Assembly: GCA_032718475.1 (NCBI GenBank) | Contig: JAUCBJ010001488.1 | Coordinates: forward strand, 1 to 31,740 | Direction of reading: 5' to 3' | DNA from: Nemertoderma westbladi | Taxonomy: Eukaryota; Xenacoelomorpha; Nemertodermatida; Nemertodermatidae | DNA length: 31,740 bases | Part shown: positions 21,042-31,740 of the stretch, piece by piece | How positions within the stretch are numbered: position 1 is the stretch's first letter | How the letters are laid out: the number at the start of each line of letters is the position of its first letter | Translations under genes and position numbers: made by a program | Notes under the pieces: model-generated | Database searches by the model: none | What the model was told of the DNA's origin: nothing | What the model saw: only the letters and a program-made list of their open reading frames with translations

Positions 21042-22673
21042 CAGTCCCGCTCTCAAAAAGCATTCCTTTGATCAAACTATGATCAACATTGATCAAAGTT
21101 TGATCAATATGTGTCCATAGAGTAGCACTGAAAGTAGCATTGACATTGAAATGACATTGATGGCATATTGAAATGACCTTGAAATCGACGGACCGAAATT
21201 CCAGACTTTCTGTCTCATATTGAAATGACATTGAAATGATTTCAAGGTAACAGTTTGCATCGCTCTTCTGCGGCATGCCTTTGTACTCAGATTCCCGCCG
21301 AGAACTGGCTTTTCTTAATGGCCAAGCCGCGATGTGATTGACAGGGCGGCGGATGCAGCTTGCTTGATTTTGCTTGGATGGACAGCGGTTAGATTTACAA
21401 GGCAGTATTGTGGTAGTGTCCCAGACCGAGTCTTGTAGGGCTTTATTATATTATTACACTAACAACTAGTTAAGAAAACAGCCCTTGGAATATTTGTAAA
21501 TTATTATTTATTATAAATTTGTTTTAATGTTCCTTAAATCAGAATCAAGGCCAAAGACCTCCATTGGCGTAGCAGCGCGATGGCTGCCGTTGCATTGTAT
21601 TTCTTATTCAGTAATTGTTTAGATTCCAACAAGCTTGCTTCCTGCCCCTAATTTTCCTAATAAATGTAAATAAAGAAATAAATCCATAAAATATATTTTT
21701 AATTATAATTTAATTATACAAAACTGTGTGATCATATCAAATTCACGTAATTTAGAAATATTAAGCTAGAAATGTAGGCCTACTTAATGAGTGGACACCC
21801 TTAAATTCCTTCTAAAAAATGTACGTAATTTAATTTTATAATACTCTGATAAGGTATTTTTATTGAAACTTAATCTATTTTAAAGTAAACTATGTACATC
21901 ATTAGTTACCAACACATCATGAGATTTTAAATCTGTTTAACATTATTGTAATCATATTTTTTTAAATATTAAAAATCAAATTGGGATATTAATACTTATT
22001 AAATTCTGCGCATTCATTTTTAATTAATGGAGGGTTTTAACCATCCGGCCGACAAACCACACTTGCCCACAGGTCGTTGTAAAGACAAGACATTCAATAT
22101 TACCACAGTTATCCCATCCCCTCTCTTGTTGTGGACTATTACTATATCATTGTACAAGCTGTGGGCTGCACGCACCCCCCCCCCCCCCACCCCCACACCA
22201 CCCCATTATAATGTGTTGTAGGTAGACATCCACCCAACCCATTGCAGCATTGCGTAACTCAAAATAAACTCCACACAGCCTAAACCCGCCCGCCCTTGCT
22301 TTTATTACCGCCAAGTGGAGATTCAATAAATTGTTGCTGTTTATTTTCTGATAATCGCGGTGAATTATTATAACCTAGGCGGTCAGGTATAAATAACGGT
22401 TACAGCTTACAAACCTATGATATGGACGTGGTGTCCTGTGTGCTCAGCAGACATCCTACAGAGAACATGGAGCATTATACACACAAGGAGAGCGAGAAAG
22501 AGGGCTGCTTGATTGACACATGGCTCAGTGGGAATCTAGACTTTGAAGTGCAGCGCCTTTGGTAGAACTCAATGGCAGGATTTATAAGCCTGGTACATTT
22601 CAATACTTGATCAAATTTTGATCAAAGTTTGATCAATGTTTGATCAAAGGAATGATTTTTGAGAGCGGGACTG
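21042..22673. mobile_element. Tc1/mariner-type non-autonomous element 1
   Basis: The ends are CAGTCCCGCTCTCAAAAA and its inverse, flanked by TA at 21040-21041 and 22674-22675. The inverted repeat extends about 60 bp and contains repeated TGATCAA words. Next to the left end the words ATTGAAATGACATTGA and variants recur (21137-21240). TA duplication and CAGT-starting ends are typical of Tc1/mariner. No transposase is present; the interior is AT-rich with C14 at 22175-22188. Confidence 0.8.
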
Positions 22674-22812
22674 TAGTAGTAGTATACAGTAGTATACAGT
22701 AGTTGTAGTATATAGTGTATATAGTAGTCTATAGTAGTACAGTAGTATTGAATATTAGCTAAATAGTTTATTCTGGAGAGTACAGTATATAGTAGTATAG
22801 TATAATAGTATA
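22674..22812 (+). repeat. AGTAGTATA-rich simple sequence
   Basis: Irregular tandem repetition of TAGTAG and AGTATACAGTAG words directly outside the element at 21042-22673. Probably a degenerate microsatellite. Confidence 0.6.
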
Positions 22813-24508
22813 CCGCAACGGAAATAAGCCGTCAGATTTTGTGCGTAATCCCTGCGCTAACTGACGAAAAAAACGTTTTACTGATACTTTTTAAGTACAT
22901 AGGCAGTAGGAGTAGAGTAAGGTATTTTATTGTGAAAGAATCCCAGCGGTAGTTAAATCAATTCCCAGGATATTCGCAACTCAATATTACATTATATATT
23001 ACTCGGGCCTCCTTTATTACTTTCTAATTATAGAATTACGTTCGGACTATCAGTGGGAAGTACGAAGATAAAGCCGTCGAAGGAATTTCGGATATAAGAA
23101 GCCACTGTATAGAAAAAGATTATGTAAACGGAGTCATAGGATGGTGCAACAGCACCAAAAGGGCGTTCGACTGCATGAGCAAAACTGAAAAGATAGTTTC
23201 TCAAGGTAATATTACACTAGCTGGGAATACCAATACTATTTGTAACTCACTAACTACTCTATTTACAGCTTCGTCTTTGTCAGGGTGCCCAGCAGGTTGC
23301 TTAAGCTGGATACCGAGCGTGGGTGGTAAGATAGAGATTCTGAAATAGAGTTTCTGATATAACTGCTGTAGGAATTGGAAGTTCCTAACCAGGATCTTCG
23401 CCCATGTAAAGAATACCATCAGGATTTCACTTTTCGGTTGCCTTTTTATGGGAATTTTATATGGGAAGATTTTTTATTTATTTTAATTTATCTTAAGTGT
23501 TTTATAGCGCTTATTTCTGTCTTACAACCTATACGCTATAAATATAACAGTACTAATATGTTTATTGTTTTGGTTAGATTTCGCCCTTCTGAAACCTGTG
23601 TTTTTGGTGAACACCTGGTATTTTTCACATGGGGGTAACTGCAAAGTGAAATATAACAGCAGAAAGTCTGGTAATCTTCACATGGCGATGGGTCACGATC
23701 TTTGGGGGAAAATCAACTGTTCGTCTTTACTTCCACTTATACTCAAATATAACCAGTTAATGGCCCAGAGTGTTTCACAACGGAATGGTCAAAATCGGTA
23801 ATAAACAAACATACACCTGCACCGTAATTGCGTAAAAACTATTAGCTTATTATCTCAATAGAAGATTTAAGCAACACTGAATTGTGATGACGGATACAAG
23901 GGCCATTCCTATTAACATGAGGAGAATTAAGTAATCTGCACCAGCCTGATTGGTTTGGCCAACAGGCTTCCTATTGGTTCTGCTAGCCTGTAATTTCAAT
24001 AAAGGCAGAAAATTGAGTATGATTTGGTTGTAGGTAATTGTAGGTAATACAATAATTGGGGATAGCTAAAGGGATGGTGGCCGTGGCCCCACATCCTACG
24101 TAGACTCATTGCAATAATTGGGGGTGGCATAATGCTTGCCCGTGAGTTATATGTACAGTACACTGATAAAACCCCAACCTTTGTAGGTAGCAAACATGGA
24201 TAATTGTAAAAATGGTGCCGTTATACGGCTACCGGTATCGGCGATATAATGGTTTTGGTGGTCGAAGTGTACTAAAGTGATGAATCTCGTAACATTCTTT
24301 ACTTTTTTCTTCCATATCGGTTTTATTAGGATAAAAATCACATTTGGTCCCACACAAAATACAAATAAACTAAAGTTTATTATACAGTATGGGTCATCCT
24401 CCTAATGGCCATGGTATACAAACGTTTCGTCCGGGGACATTTCGGTCAAAACGTATTGTGTACCAACCTCGGCCGATCGACTTATCAATGGAGTTGGCAG
24501 GCGAGAAC
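22813..24508. other. Unassigned region, no gene supported
   Basis: Only short open frames are seen (23201-23419, 23375-23638, 23565-23801), none with recognisable motifs. GTTTATTGTTTTGGTTAG at 23560-23577 matches copies at 411 and 8394. CAATAATTGGGG is repeated at 24050 and 24112. Confidence 0.5.
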
Positions 24509-25928
24509 TACAGTCGGGGTCTCAAAGTGCATCTGTTCTTTGAGATTTTCTCAAAGTTTTTCTAAAAGTGTCTAAAAGTCATTACATTACTCCCAACGGC
24601 CGCTTTGAATTCTTGTAGACACTTTTAGTTGGGAATCTCAAAGTGATTTCCTGCTTTTAGGCACTTTGAATTCTTTGAGAAATGTCACTTTGAGGTAGTT
24701 TGCGGCACTTTTAATTCTTTGAGAAAATAAACTCCGAGGTATTCCTGATTGACAGCTCGTGGTAAGTTAACTGAGAGGCAGAGGCATTCTCGGGGAACAA
24801 TATTATGCGGGCAACAAAGTGATACTTGTGTGCTGGCCAGTTGTTGCATAGAAGCTATATTCCCATTAATTTATCAAATTGAGGTTCCTGAGGTCATTAC
24901 GGGATGGGTTTTCGGTCGCAAGTACAAATTGAATTTACGGCACCCTAAAGTCTTTCTAAAAAACATTCATTCAAATAATACATGAAACATAATTAGTGAA
25001 ACAAGATTAATGCTTGACAAGATTGATTATTTTAATAACATAATACAATATCAGATTAACAATTAATATAAGAGAAACTGCACTGTAGTATCTCTGTGTA
25101 TACGCAGTTTCATTATAATGACCTAAAGAAGCCCTGTTGGGAGAAAGCTTGTAATAACATTTGTTATTCATTTCATTAGTCACCTCAGGTCAAACCGTAC
25201 TACCTTAACTGTTTAATTAATATGATAACTATGTTGACGAGAGCGCGAGAATTCCTTCTTAAAAACTAAGAAAGGCTTTCGACTTTCAAGTACGATAGAA
25301 CGGCTACAATCTTGTGTTGTTTTAGCTTAATAGAGATATTAAAATATCCCCTGCCGCTGGCGTTTATATTTGAGCATATTTTAAATGTTTGCCTCATATT
25401 CAATTGATGTGTACCGCCTTCTGGCAAAGCGGCACCCAGTTTAAACTATCAATCACAGCTAGTGAGTAGCGACCCACGGACGGCGACCTTCAAACAAACA
25501 GGTGCAGAGTCGGAAAGAACTGTCACATGCTTTGCTTGGCTTGTGGTACCATTTGATTACATAATAGATTTTGGCAGACTGGGCGGTCGCTCTGACCATA
25601 TGCATTGCGCACCAACAATGCCTAAAACATCTATGGGAACAGCCAATTAGTGCGCTTGAATCATTTATCTTTATTCCTGCCTCTATCGTTATTCTTTACT
25701 TTGTATAACACAATTTACAGTGCGGCAAAGTATGGCTGGTTGACCATTGAAATGCATTGGTAAAGGTATTCGGCGTTCACGTGGGCTAAACAAATTTAAA
25801 CAGTACAGTTTTAGCACTATACATTAATATAGATAGGGCAACAGACAAACTGTCTATGACACAAATACCAACACATTCCGATAGCCCGCAATTACGGCGT
25901 CTCTAAAGAGCCCAAATATAAATTAATA

Positions 25929-26397
25929 AAATCCTCTATGAAACAATAAAAATTCCTACAAAAAATACTGCTGTATTAAATATTAGTTACTGCAGTAACA
26001 TATATCTATTACTGCAGTAATAAATATTTATTACTGCAGTAATAAATATTTATTACTGCAGTAATAAATATTTATTACTGCAGTAATAAATATTTATTAC
26101 TGCAGTAATAAATATTTATTACTGCAGTAATAAATATTTATTACTGCAGTAACAAATATTTATTACTGCAATAATCAATATTAATAAATTAATAAATAAT
26201 TGAATAAAAATTTATACTGCAGTAATCAATATTAATAAATAATTGAATAAAAATTTCTACTGCAGTAACAAATTATTTGTTACTGCAGAAAAAGACAATT
26301 TTTTATTACTGCAGTAAGTTTAATTCTTACTTTCAGTAACAAATATTTATTACTGCAGTATTTTTTGGAGGCATCTTTATTGTTTCATAGAGGTTTT
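25929..26397. mobile_element. Nested TA-flanked MITE carrying a satellite array
   Basis: Inverted ends around CCTCTATGAAACAATAAA, continuing to AAAAAATACTGC, lie at about 25929-25972 and 26356-26397. TA is present at 25927-25928 and 26398-26399. The whole interior consists of ATTACTGCAGTAAT-based repeats. The inverted ends run straight into the repeat array. Confidence 0.7.
26005..26170 (+). repeat. 22-bp palindromic tandem satellite
   Basis: CTGCAG recurs at 26012, 26034, 26056, 26078, 26100, 26122 and 26144, an exact 22-bp period, with a degenerate unit at 26166. Each unit is TTACTGCAGTAA joined to TAAATATTTA, both self-complementary. Degenerate copies continue to 26358. Confidence 0.95.
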
Positions 26398-26770
26398 TAT
26401 TACTTATATTTTACCCTATAGTCAAAGTCAATATACCCCATACCATAGCCAGCTTCAGGCAGGACTGTATGAAATGACTGACAGTACTACTTTGAAATCT
26501 TTGAGGACACTTTGTCATTTTCTTGGACCACTTTTAGAAATTTGAGACACTTTTAGTTCTTTGAGAAAATCTCAAAGAACAGATGCACTTTGAGACCCCG
26601 ACTGTATGCTGTATTACTCCCACCTTAAAGGAACCTCATTGCCTTCCAATTCGCCGATTATTGATTTCAAAATCGCCATATTTAACTTATACTGTAAGTG
26701 CCTTCCCTCCCACAACAAATTCGCGAAGCTAAATCAATTGTGTAGCTTAACCGTTACAGGACTGGGGGGT

Positions 26771-26793
26771 GGGGGGGGGGGGGGGGGGGGGGG
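26771..26793 (+). repeat. G23 homopolymer tract
   Basis: Longest of twelve G or C runs of 12 or more in this window; preceded by G6 and one T (26764-26770). Flanking 26605-26903 shows no gene. Confidence 0.95.
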
Positions 26794-26903
26794 ACTTCAT
26801 AGCTCTATTAGTTGTCGAGTTATAGGGGGTGTAAAAAACACTTTTCAAGCTAAAATTTGCAACTTTTGAAAGGATTGATGTTGTCTGCCAGTTTCTCGTT
26901 TAT

Positions 26904-27690
26904 AAAGGTTTTTTGGTATACCGAATCGAACAATGGTGTCCATTTTACGTCAAAACTTCCCTGAATACATTTTTTGGGGGTCCCACAAAAGTGGGTGCAA
27001 CACGAAAATTTCAAATTTTCACTTTCAATAGTACACATTTCCAAATCCAAATACAAAAAAAGGTCAATTTTCTGTGTACAAAGGTTTTCGAATTGATTTA
27101 ATTGATTTAGACCAATAGATAGATGTCACAGACAAGTGGGATGGTATTTTTCGGGGAGTCCTACAAAAGTGGGTGCGGCACGAAAATTTCAAATTTTCAC
27201 TTTCAATCGTACTTATTTCTAACGGTCAAATTTGTATGTACAAAGGTTTTCGAGGTCGCTGAATCGATTTAGACCAACAGATTGGTGATGCAGACAAGTG
27301 GGATGGTATTTTTCGAGGGTCCTAGAAGTGGGTGCGGCATGAAAATTTCAAATTTTCACTTTCAATCGTACTCATTTCCAAGGTTCAAATTATTGTGTGT
27401 ACAGTACAAAGGTTTTCGAGGTCGCTGAATCGATTTAGACCGATAGATAGATGTCTCAGACAAGTGGGGCGTTATTTTTCGGGGGCGTCCTACAAAAGTT
27501 GGTGCGGCACGAAAATTTCAAATTTTCACTTTCCGAATAGTAACCATTTCCGAAGATCAATTTTCCGTGCTCAAAGATTTTTGAGGTCCTGAATCGATTT
27601 AGACCAACAGATAGTTATCACAGACAATTGGGATGATATATTTCAGGTTCCCCAAAAGTGGGTACAACATGATAATTTCAAATTTGAGTG
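26904..27690 (+). repeat. Tandem array of about 165-bp units, five copies
   Basis: Units begin with AAAGGTTTT at 26904, 27080, 27242 and 27408 and with AAAGATTTT at 27573 (spacings 176, 162, 166, 165). Each contains ATTGATTTAGACC or ATCGATTTAGACC, CAAGTGGGATGG, a TTTTTCGGGG block, AAAGTGGGTGCGGCACG and the self-complementary GAAAATTTCAAATTTTC. The last unit decays after 27660. Short ORFs inside are incidental. Confidence 0.9.
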
Positions 27691-27829
27691 CTTCTAAAAA
27701 ATGGCATAAATCAACATTATGAGACGATATGGACCATCAGGTCGAAAACCCATAAAACCAGGCGGAAAGTGAATTTTTGACTTGTTTTACTGAAATTTTC
27801 TTTTTTTCAGTGGGTGCACGAAAAGTGGG

Positions 27830-28757
27830 AATTTAGTTCCAATTGAAGCGAATTTAGTTCCAATGTTTCAGGTGTGGGGCGAGCCACGTAGTTGGCGAAG
27901 AATCTGTTTAATGACACTATTAGGTAGGTAGATGGGTAAATAATAATTGTAAATAACTAACCCAAACAAAGCCCAACCTCCTAACCAAAACATTCTTATC
28001 CCAAACTACGCCCAACCTCTTAGCCGAAACAATTAAATTAAATTAATTTATATTTAATCATTTAAAATTATATTCATAGTAAAAAACAACGCCCAACCTC
28101 CTAAATCAAACAACGCACATCCACCTAAAGCAAACAACTGCTATTGTATTTGGTGTGAAAATGGCACAATGTGCATGACTGAGTATGAGTATATATTACT
28201 ACAGACTCTGTGAGTCAGTATCAGTATAATCGTGATTAATAATATTTCAAAATGTGTAATTAACTTTTAAGTCATTAATAATAATTATTTTTTATCAAAT
28301 GACAGGAAGGGTTTTACAATTATTGTTGACCCTGACCCTACCCTACCAAATAGTGGCAATACGCAAAAGCTTAACCTACTACGTGGCTAGCTCCACGATT
28401 GAAACATTGGAACTAAATTCGCTTGCATCTGGAACTAAGTTCGTATCCATTGCAATTAAATTCGCTTCCATTGGAACTAAGTTCGCATTCATTGGAAATA
28501 AATTCGCATGCATTGGAAATAAATTCGCATGCATTGGAACTAAGTTCGTTTTGATATTCTGGGATTGGAACTAAGTTCGGTTCGTTTTGATATTCTGGGA
28601 TTGGAACTAAGTTCGGTTCGTTTTGATATTCTGGGATTGGAACTAAGTTCGCCTCGATTGGATCTATGTTCGCTTTATAAAATTTATTTTGGAACTAAAT
28701 TCGTTTCAATTGGACCTTAGTTCGCCTTTGAAAATGTGCGATTGGAACTAAGTTCGT
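27830..28757. mobile_element. Asymmetric fold-back element with minisatellite
   Basis: The left segment 27830-27898 (GCGAATTTAGTTCCAATG, then GGCGAGCCACGTAG) is inverted at about 28369-28430. The interior 27900-28368 is AT-rich with CCCAACCTCCTAA repeated at about 27972, 28009 and 28090. The exact ends and any target duplication are unclear. Confidence 0.5.
28409..28757 (+). repeat. 21-bp minisatellite on GGAACTAAGTTCG
   Basis: The core GGAACTAA(G/A)TTCG recurs about every 21-22 bases from 28409 to 28536. It then changes to a longer unit containing TTTTGATATTCTGGGATT three times (about 28550-28636), then to degenerate copies up to 28757. The left arm holds only two inverted copies. Confidence 0.9.
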
Positions 28758-28813
28758 GCTACCGGCACCAGGGATTTCCCGTACTTAGTTCCAATTTAAG
28801 CCTCATGCAAATT

Positions 28814-28839
28814 TACTACTACTACTACTACTACTACTA
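28814..28839 (+). repeat. TAC/GTA trinucleotide tail of LINE A3
   Basis: Eight or more ACT/TAC triplets sit exactly at the 3' end of LINE A3 (minus strand, TAG repeats). Copy A2 ends with the same triplet, so the repeat is the LINE tail. Some LINE clades, RTE among them, are known to end in short tandem repeats. Confidence 0.8.
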
Positions 28840-30606
28840 GGATCGGCATGCTGCATTGCAGCTGCATTAAGAATGCTGTGCCGGCTTGTCGACAAAAAAG
28901 CGCCGCCAAAACTCCCTATGACCTATGACATTTGCTAGATCATCCGCATCTTCAAGGCCATTTTCCTATCGTCATTTAAGTCATGGGCTGTCCACCATGC
29001 TTATTCACTCCATGAGGCTGCCAAAGAACAAGATTATGCACTGGGTGGTCCTCACGGCGAAAGCAATGTCCTGCAAAGCGGAGGCGATTTTGTTCTAGTG
29101 TCAAACTTGGGGGAACCAATGAGACACCTCCAATGTTATATAGTGTCTGGTTGGCCATAAAAATATATAAAAATATATAAGTATTTTCCTAAGACGATAA
29201 GCCTATAAAAAGACCAACACTAGAAGCAGCATGTTCTAATGAGCTGAGGAGCCGTTGGGCTCCCTCTAGTTATTCTGAGAGTACCACTCCTAAGTCATCA
29301 GCAAAGTCTAGATCAGTTAGGTACTTGGCAGGATTTTCTCGACTTCTGGAGCCAGTAGGTGGAGTTATCATCACCCCATCATCATTATGATGATCTAAGG
29401 ACATGTGTAGAACATAGTCAACCACAATTATGAACAAGAATGGTGCAAGTGTATCTCGCTGGAGGACGCCCCATAACACTTCAAATGGTTCTGTGTCACC
29501 GTCAACAGTAGACACAAATGTTGTCGAACCATCGTATACTGATCTGATTGCTGCAATAATTTCTTCAGGAATCCCATATAATGAAAGTATGCTGAACATA
29601 CGTGAGCGAGAGACTGAATCAAAGGCCTTGAAGAAATCAACAAAGATAACAGCCAGATGCCTGTCTTTCTTTTTTGATAACTCTTCAATTATCCTTCTAA
29701 GTGCCAAAATGGGCTCCATGGTCCCACGACCTTTACGGAACCCATTCTGATTTCCACGGAGCAGTCTCTCAATGGGATCCCTGATGCGATTTAATAAAAT
29801 TCTATTGTATAGCTTTGCAGCTATCGAGATCAATGAGATTCCCCGAAAAGAACCATAGAGTGTTAGGTTGCCCTTCTTGGGAACTGGCACCAACTTATTT
29901 GTTTTCATTTCTTGTGGGACTCTTGTTGTTCGGTACATGTCTACTATGATGGGATAGATGAGCTTTAAACACTCAGGTATTTTAAAGACCTCAGGGGGAA
30001 CACCATCTACTCCACTGGCACGATTGGTCTTAATGCTCTTTGCAGCAGCCTTCACTTCTGCAAAGGAGATATCACCAATGGGAATATCTGGGAGTACAGA
30101 CTCAGACACTTTTACTTCTATAAAGTTATCAAGCAATATACCCTGTCATTATTGAGGAGCTTTTCAAAGTGGACTTTCCAACCATTGAGGCGATCGGCTG
30201 GTGATTCAGCCTTAACCTTGGTGGTTGGTTGGCTTTTCCGCCCAGTAAGCAGATTGATCGATTTCCATGCCTGGGATGATTGCCTGCTGTCGTCAGCATC
30301 ATTGATGGCATCAACCTATTGGTTTATTAGCTCCTGTAGATTAGCAGAGTACTGCCTGTTCAGGGACCTAGATGCAGCCTTAACTGCATTCTTGGCCGCT
30401 GTAGTCTGTTTGAGTCGGGACTCTTTCTGCGCCTTATGAAGGTCATTTCGGCACTTCTGAATTTTGTTGTCAGTCCAGGGGGCCCTTTTCCTGTTTCGAG
30501 GGTATACAGGAACTGTTTCTGCAGCTGCTAACTTAACTGCTTCTGTAAAGGCAGTATAGCCCTCACAGTGATCTGCCGCCTCAGAAGCAAGAGCCTCATA
30601 CCTGTT
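28840..30606 (-). pseudogene. LINE A copy A3, 5'-truncated and heavily mutated
   Basis: Same family as A2. It starts within the linker after the endonuclease (RYEALASEAADH) at 30606 and ends at the TAG tail. RT motifs FRGISL, FVDFFKAFDS and FADD (29294-29305) remain in the 30136-29270 frame. The copy carries TAG at 30316-30318, a 2-bp insertion frameshift near 30130 and TAA at 29270-29272. A deletion of about 390 bp relative to A2 is replaced by an AT-rich filler (29155-29203). VLQGD has become VLQRD. It cannot encode a working protein. Confidence 0.85.
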
Positions 30607-30730
30607 AGTAGTAGGAGAAGCATAGTTCATCAATAACTCCTCCCTAGCTTGGGCTACGGCCCGCATCTCGGAGGCAATTAAAAAATGCCAAATTTCTGCG
30701 CTAAATCGAGGTGTTTAATGACCATCTGTC

Positions 30731-30913
30731 ACCATCAATATTGATTCGTGTCGTTGCCTTCAACCAATCGTTGCTTATCACCTACGCGTAGCCTAACCTC
30801 GCGATGCCTGCCTTACTCGACAACTGTTACCACCCGCGAGTATTGATTCGCGTCGTTGCATCAACAAACCATCGCATATTCATCTTCGCGTAACCTAACT
30901 TCTCAACGCATGG
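30731..30913 (+). repeat. Two tandem copies of a 102-bp unit
   Basis: TATTGATTCG(T/C)GTCGTTGC starts at 30739 and 30841. Both are followed at a similar distance by TACGCGTA- or TTCGCGTA-CCTAAC. It is GC-richer than the surroundings. Confidence 0.7.
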
Positions 30914-31473
30914 CTAGCCCCCACTACGCTATTATATCGAATCGATTGCCAGCTCACCACCACCACCACCACCGTCGCTAGCCACGCACGGCTACTCCTC
31001 GACGGCTGTCGCCAAACCAATCAATCCAACCAACCAAGCGGCCTGCCTACCCCAACGCTATTATGATACGTGTTGAAATTCCGCCACGTTCTAGCTACAC
31101 GTATACGAATATTTCCATAGTAGTTACTCAAGCTAACCGATCCCGCAGCATCTGTGCCATATTGAAAGGCTACCACCACCACCACTAACATTATATACTG
31201 CGCGTTTTTTATTATAATAATTATTGATTATTACACACACACACGCACACACACACAACCCTATGATTCATATTCTTTCACGTATTTCCTATCCATGCAA
31301 CCAACCATTCATCCACGTTGCACTCCATCTCTTTTCTTATTCGTCGATGGTTATGACACGTCTCATCTCTGCTTCGTTGACTATGCCACATCGCAAATTT
31401 ATACATATAACTGAATGTTTTTAATAAAATTCATCACTTGTAATCTTCTTCATGGTAATATATTGATACTTTT
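30914..31473. other. Unassigned region with simple repeats
   Basis: Contains CAC triplet runs near 30956-30972 and 31171-31186 and an AC dinucleotide run at 31233-31257. The ORF at 31224 starts in the AC run and is not credible. Confidence 0.5.
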
Positions 31474-31705
31474 GTTCTCACTCTAAAATTGTGTTATTTC
31501 CTTAACAATTTCTACATTATCTTACTCGTTGTATATTGTATTAGGTCGGAAGACGACACCGCATAAAATGATACTGATTCCAGCATTAGGTATCGACCTA
31601 AAAACGAAAATCATACCAGTAAAAGATGACAAAACTAAGACACATAGCTCGATCTTAGGTTTTTGATCTTTCACTGGTATGATTCACAATTTTTAGAGTG
31701 AGAAC
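31474..31705. mobile_element. Short MITE with internal hairpin
   Basis: The ends are GTTCTCACTCTAAAATTGTG and its near-exact inverse (31685-31705). The right half, 31609-31684, is itself a long hairpin (ATCATACCAGT pairing with ACTGGTATGAT). No clear target duplication is visible; superfamily unknown. Confidence 0.65.
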
Positions 31706-31740
31706 TATGGTGTCAATTTATTACAGCTTATTTATTACAA

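Larger units (their letters stand above)
24511..26604. mobile_element. Tc1/mariner-type non-autonomous element 2
   Basis: The ends are CAGTCGGGGTCTCAAAGTGC and its inverse, matching for about 45 bases, flanked by TA at 24509-24510 and 26605-26606. The subterminal region repeats CTTTGAGA and CACTTTTA words on both sides (24530-24730 and 26495-26580). No transposase can be seen. A second TA-flanked MITE with a satellite (25929-26397) is nested near the right end. Confidence 0.85.

Noticed and set aside
26005-26358. CRISPR-like array
   Set aside because: Units are contiguous 22-bp repeats without unique spacers, inside a eukaryotic-type transposon.
28299-28574. ORF with a repeating seven-residue pattern
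   Set aside because: The pattern is just the 21-bp minisatellite read in frame; nothing coding-like lies around it.

Overview
The window looks like non-coding, transposon-packed nuclear DNA from an animal. It is AT-rich, no host gene can be supported, and the coding traces are non-LTR retrotransposons of the APE-endonuclease type plus one small unrecognised zinc-finger-like ORF. Frequent palindromic words such as TAGGCCTA and TACCGGTA, together with a tRNA-derived SINE ending in a GGGGTCGATAAA-type block, feel like a marine invertebrate (echinoderm or another invertebrate deuterostome is a guess). The species cannot be read from the sequence.

Layout: 85-1286 is a hAT-type non-autonomous element with an exact 8-bp target duplication. 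1647-4025 is a 2.4-kb fold-back element, also with an 8-bp duplication, and carries a tRNA-derived SINE in one arm. About 4117-13705 is a large imperfect palindrome with arms of roughly 1.2 kb after insertions are removed. Each arm carries one copy of the same small ORF (9421-9947 on +, 12701-13227 on -), separated by a 2.3-kb spacer. The left arm was later interrupted by two DNA elements (4342-6787 and 6823-9179), and the second holds a further MITE (8036-8543). The right arm keeps the empty sites for both insertions, so their ends and target duplications can be read directly.

14083-18213 is a nest of LINEs: copy A1 (+) was split by LINE B (-), which was split by copy A2 (-). A second fold-back copy (18233-20148) then sits in A1. 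21042-22673 and 24511-26604 are Tc1/mariner-type elements with TA duplications. The second contains another TA-flanked MITE (25929-26397), which has expanded a 22-bp palindromic satellite. 26904-27690 is a tandem array of about 165-bp units. 27830-28757 is an asymmetric fold-back with a 21-bp minisatellite. 28840-30606 is a third LINE A copy, badly broken. 31474-31705 is a short hairpin MITE.

The genes do not form a pathway. What the region offers is a readable insertion history, several probably undescribed non-autonomous families, and a palindromic element coding for a small Cys-rich protein that may contain a 95-nt intron. All element class assignments rest on terminal repeats, target duplications and protein motifs seen by eye; no database search was possible.
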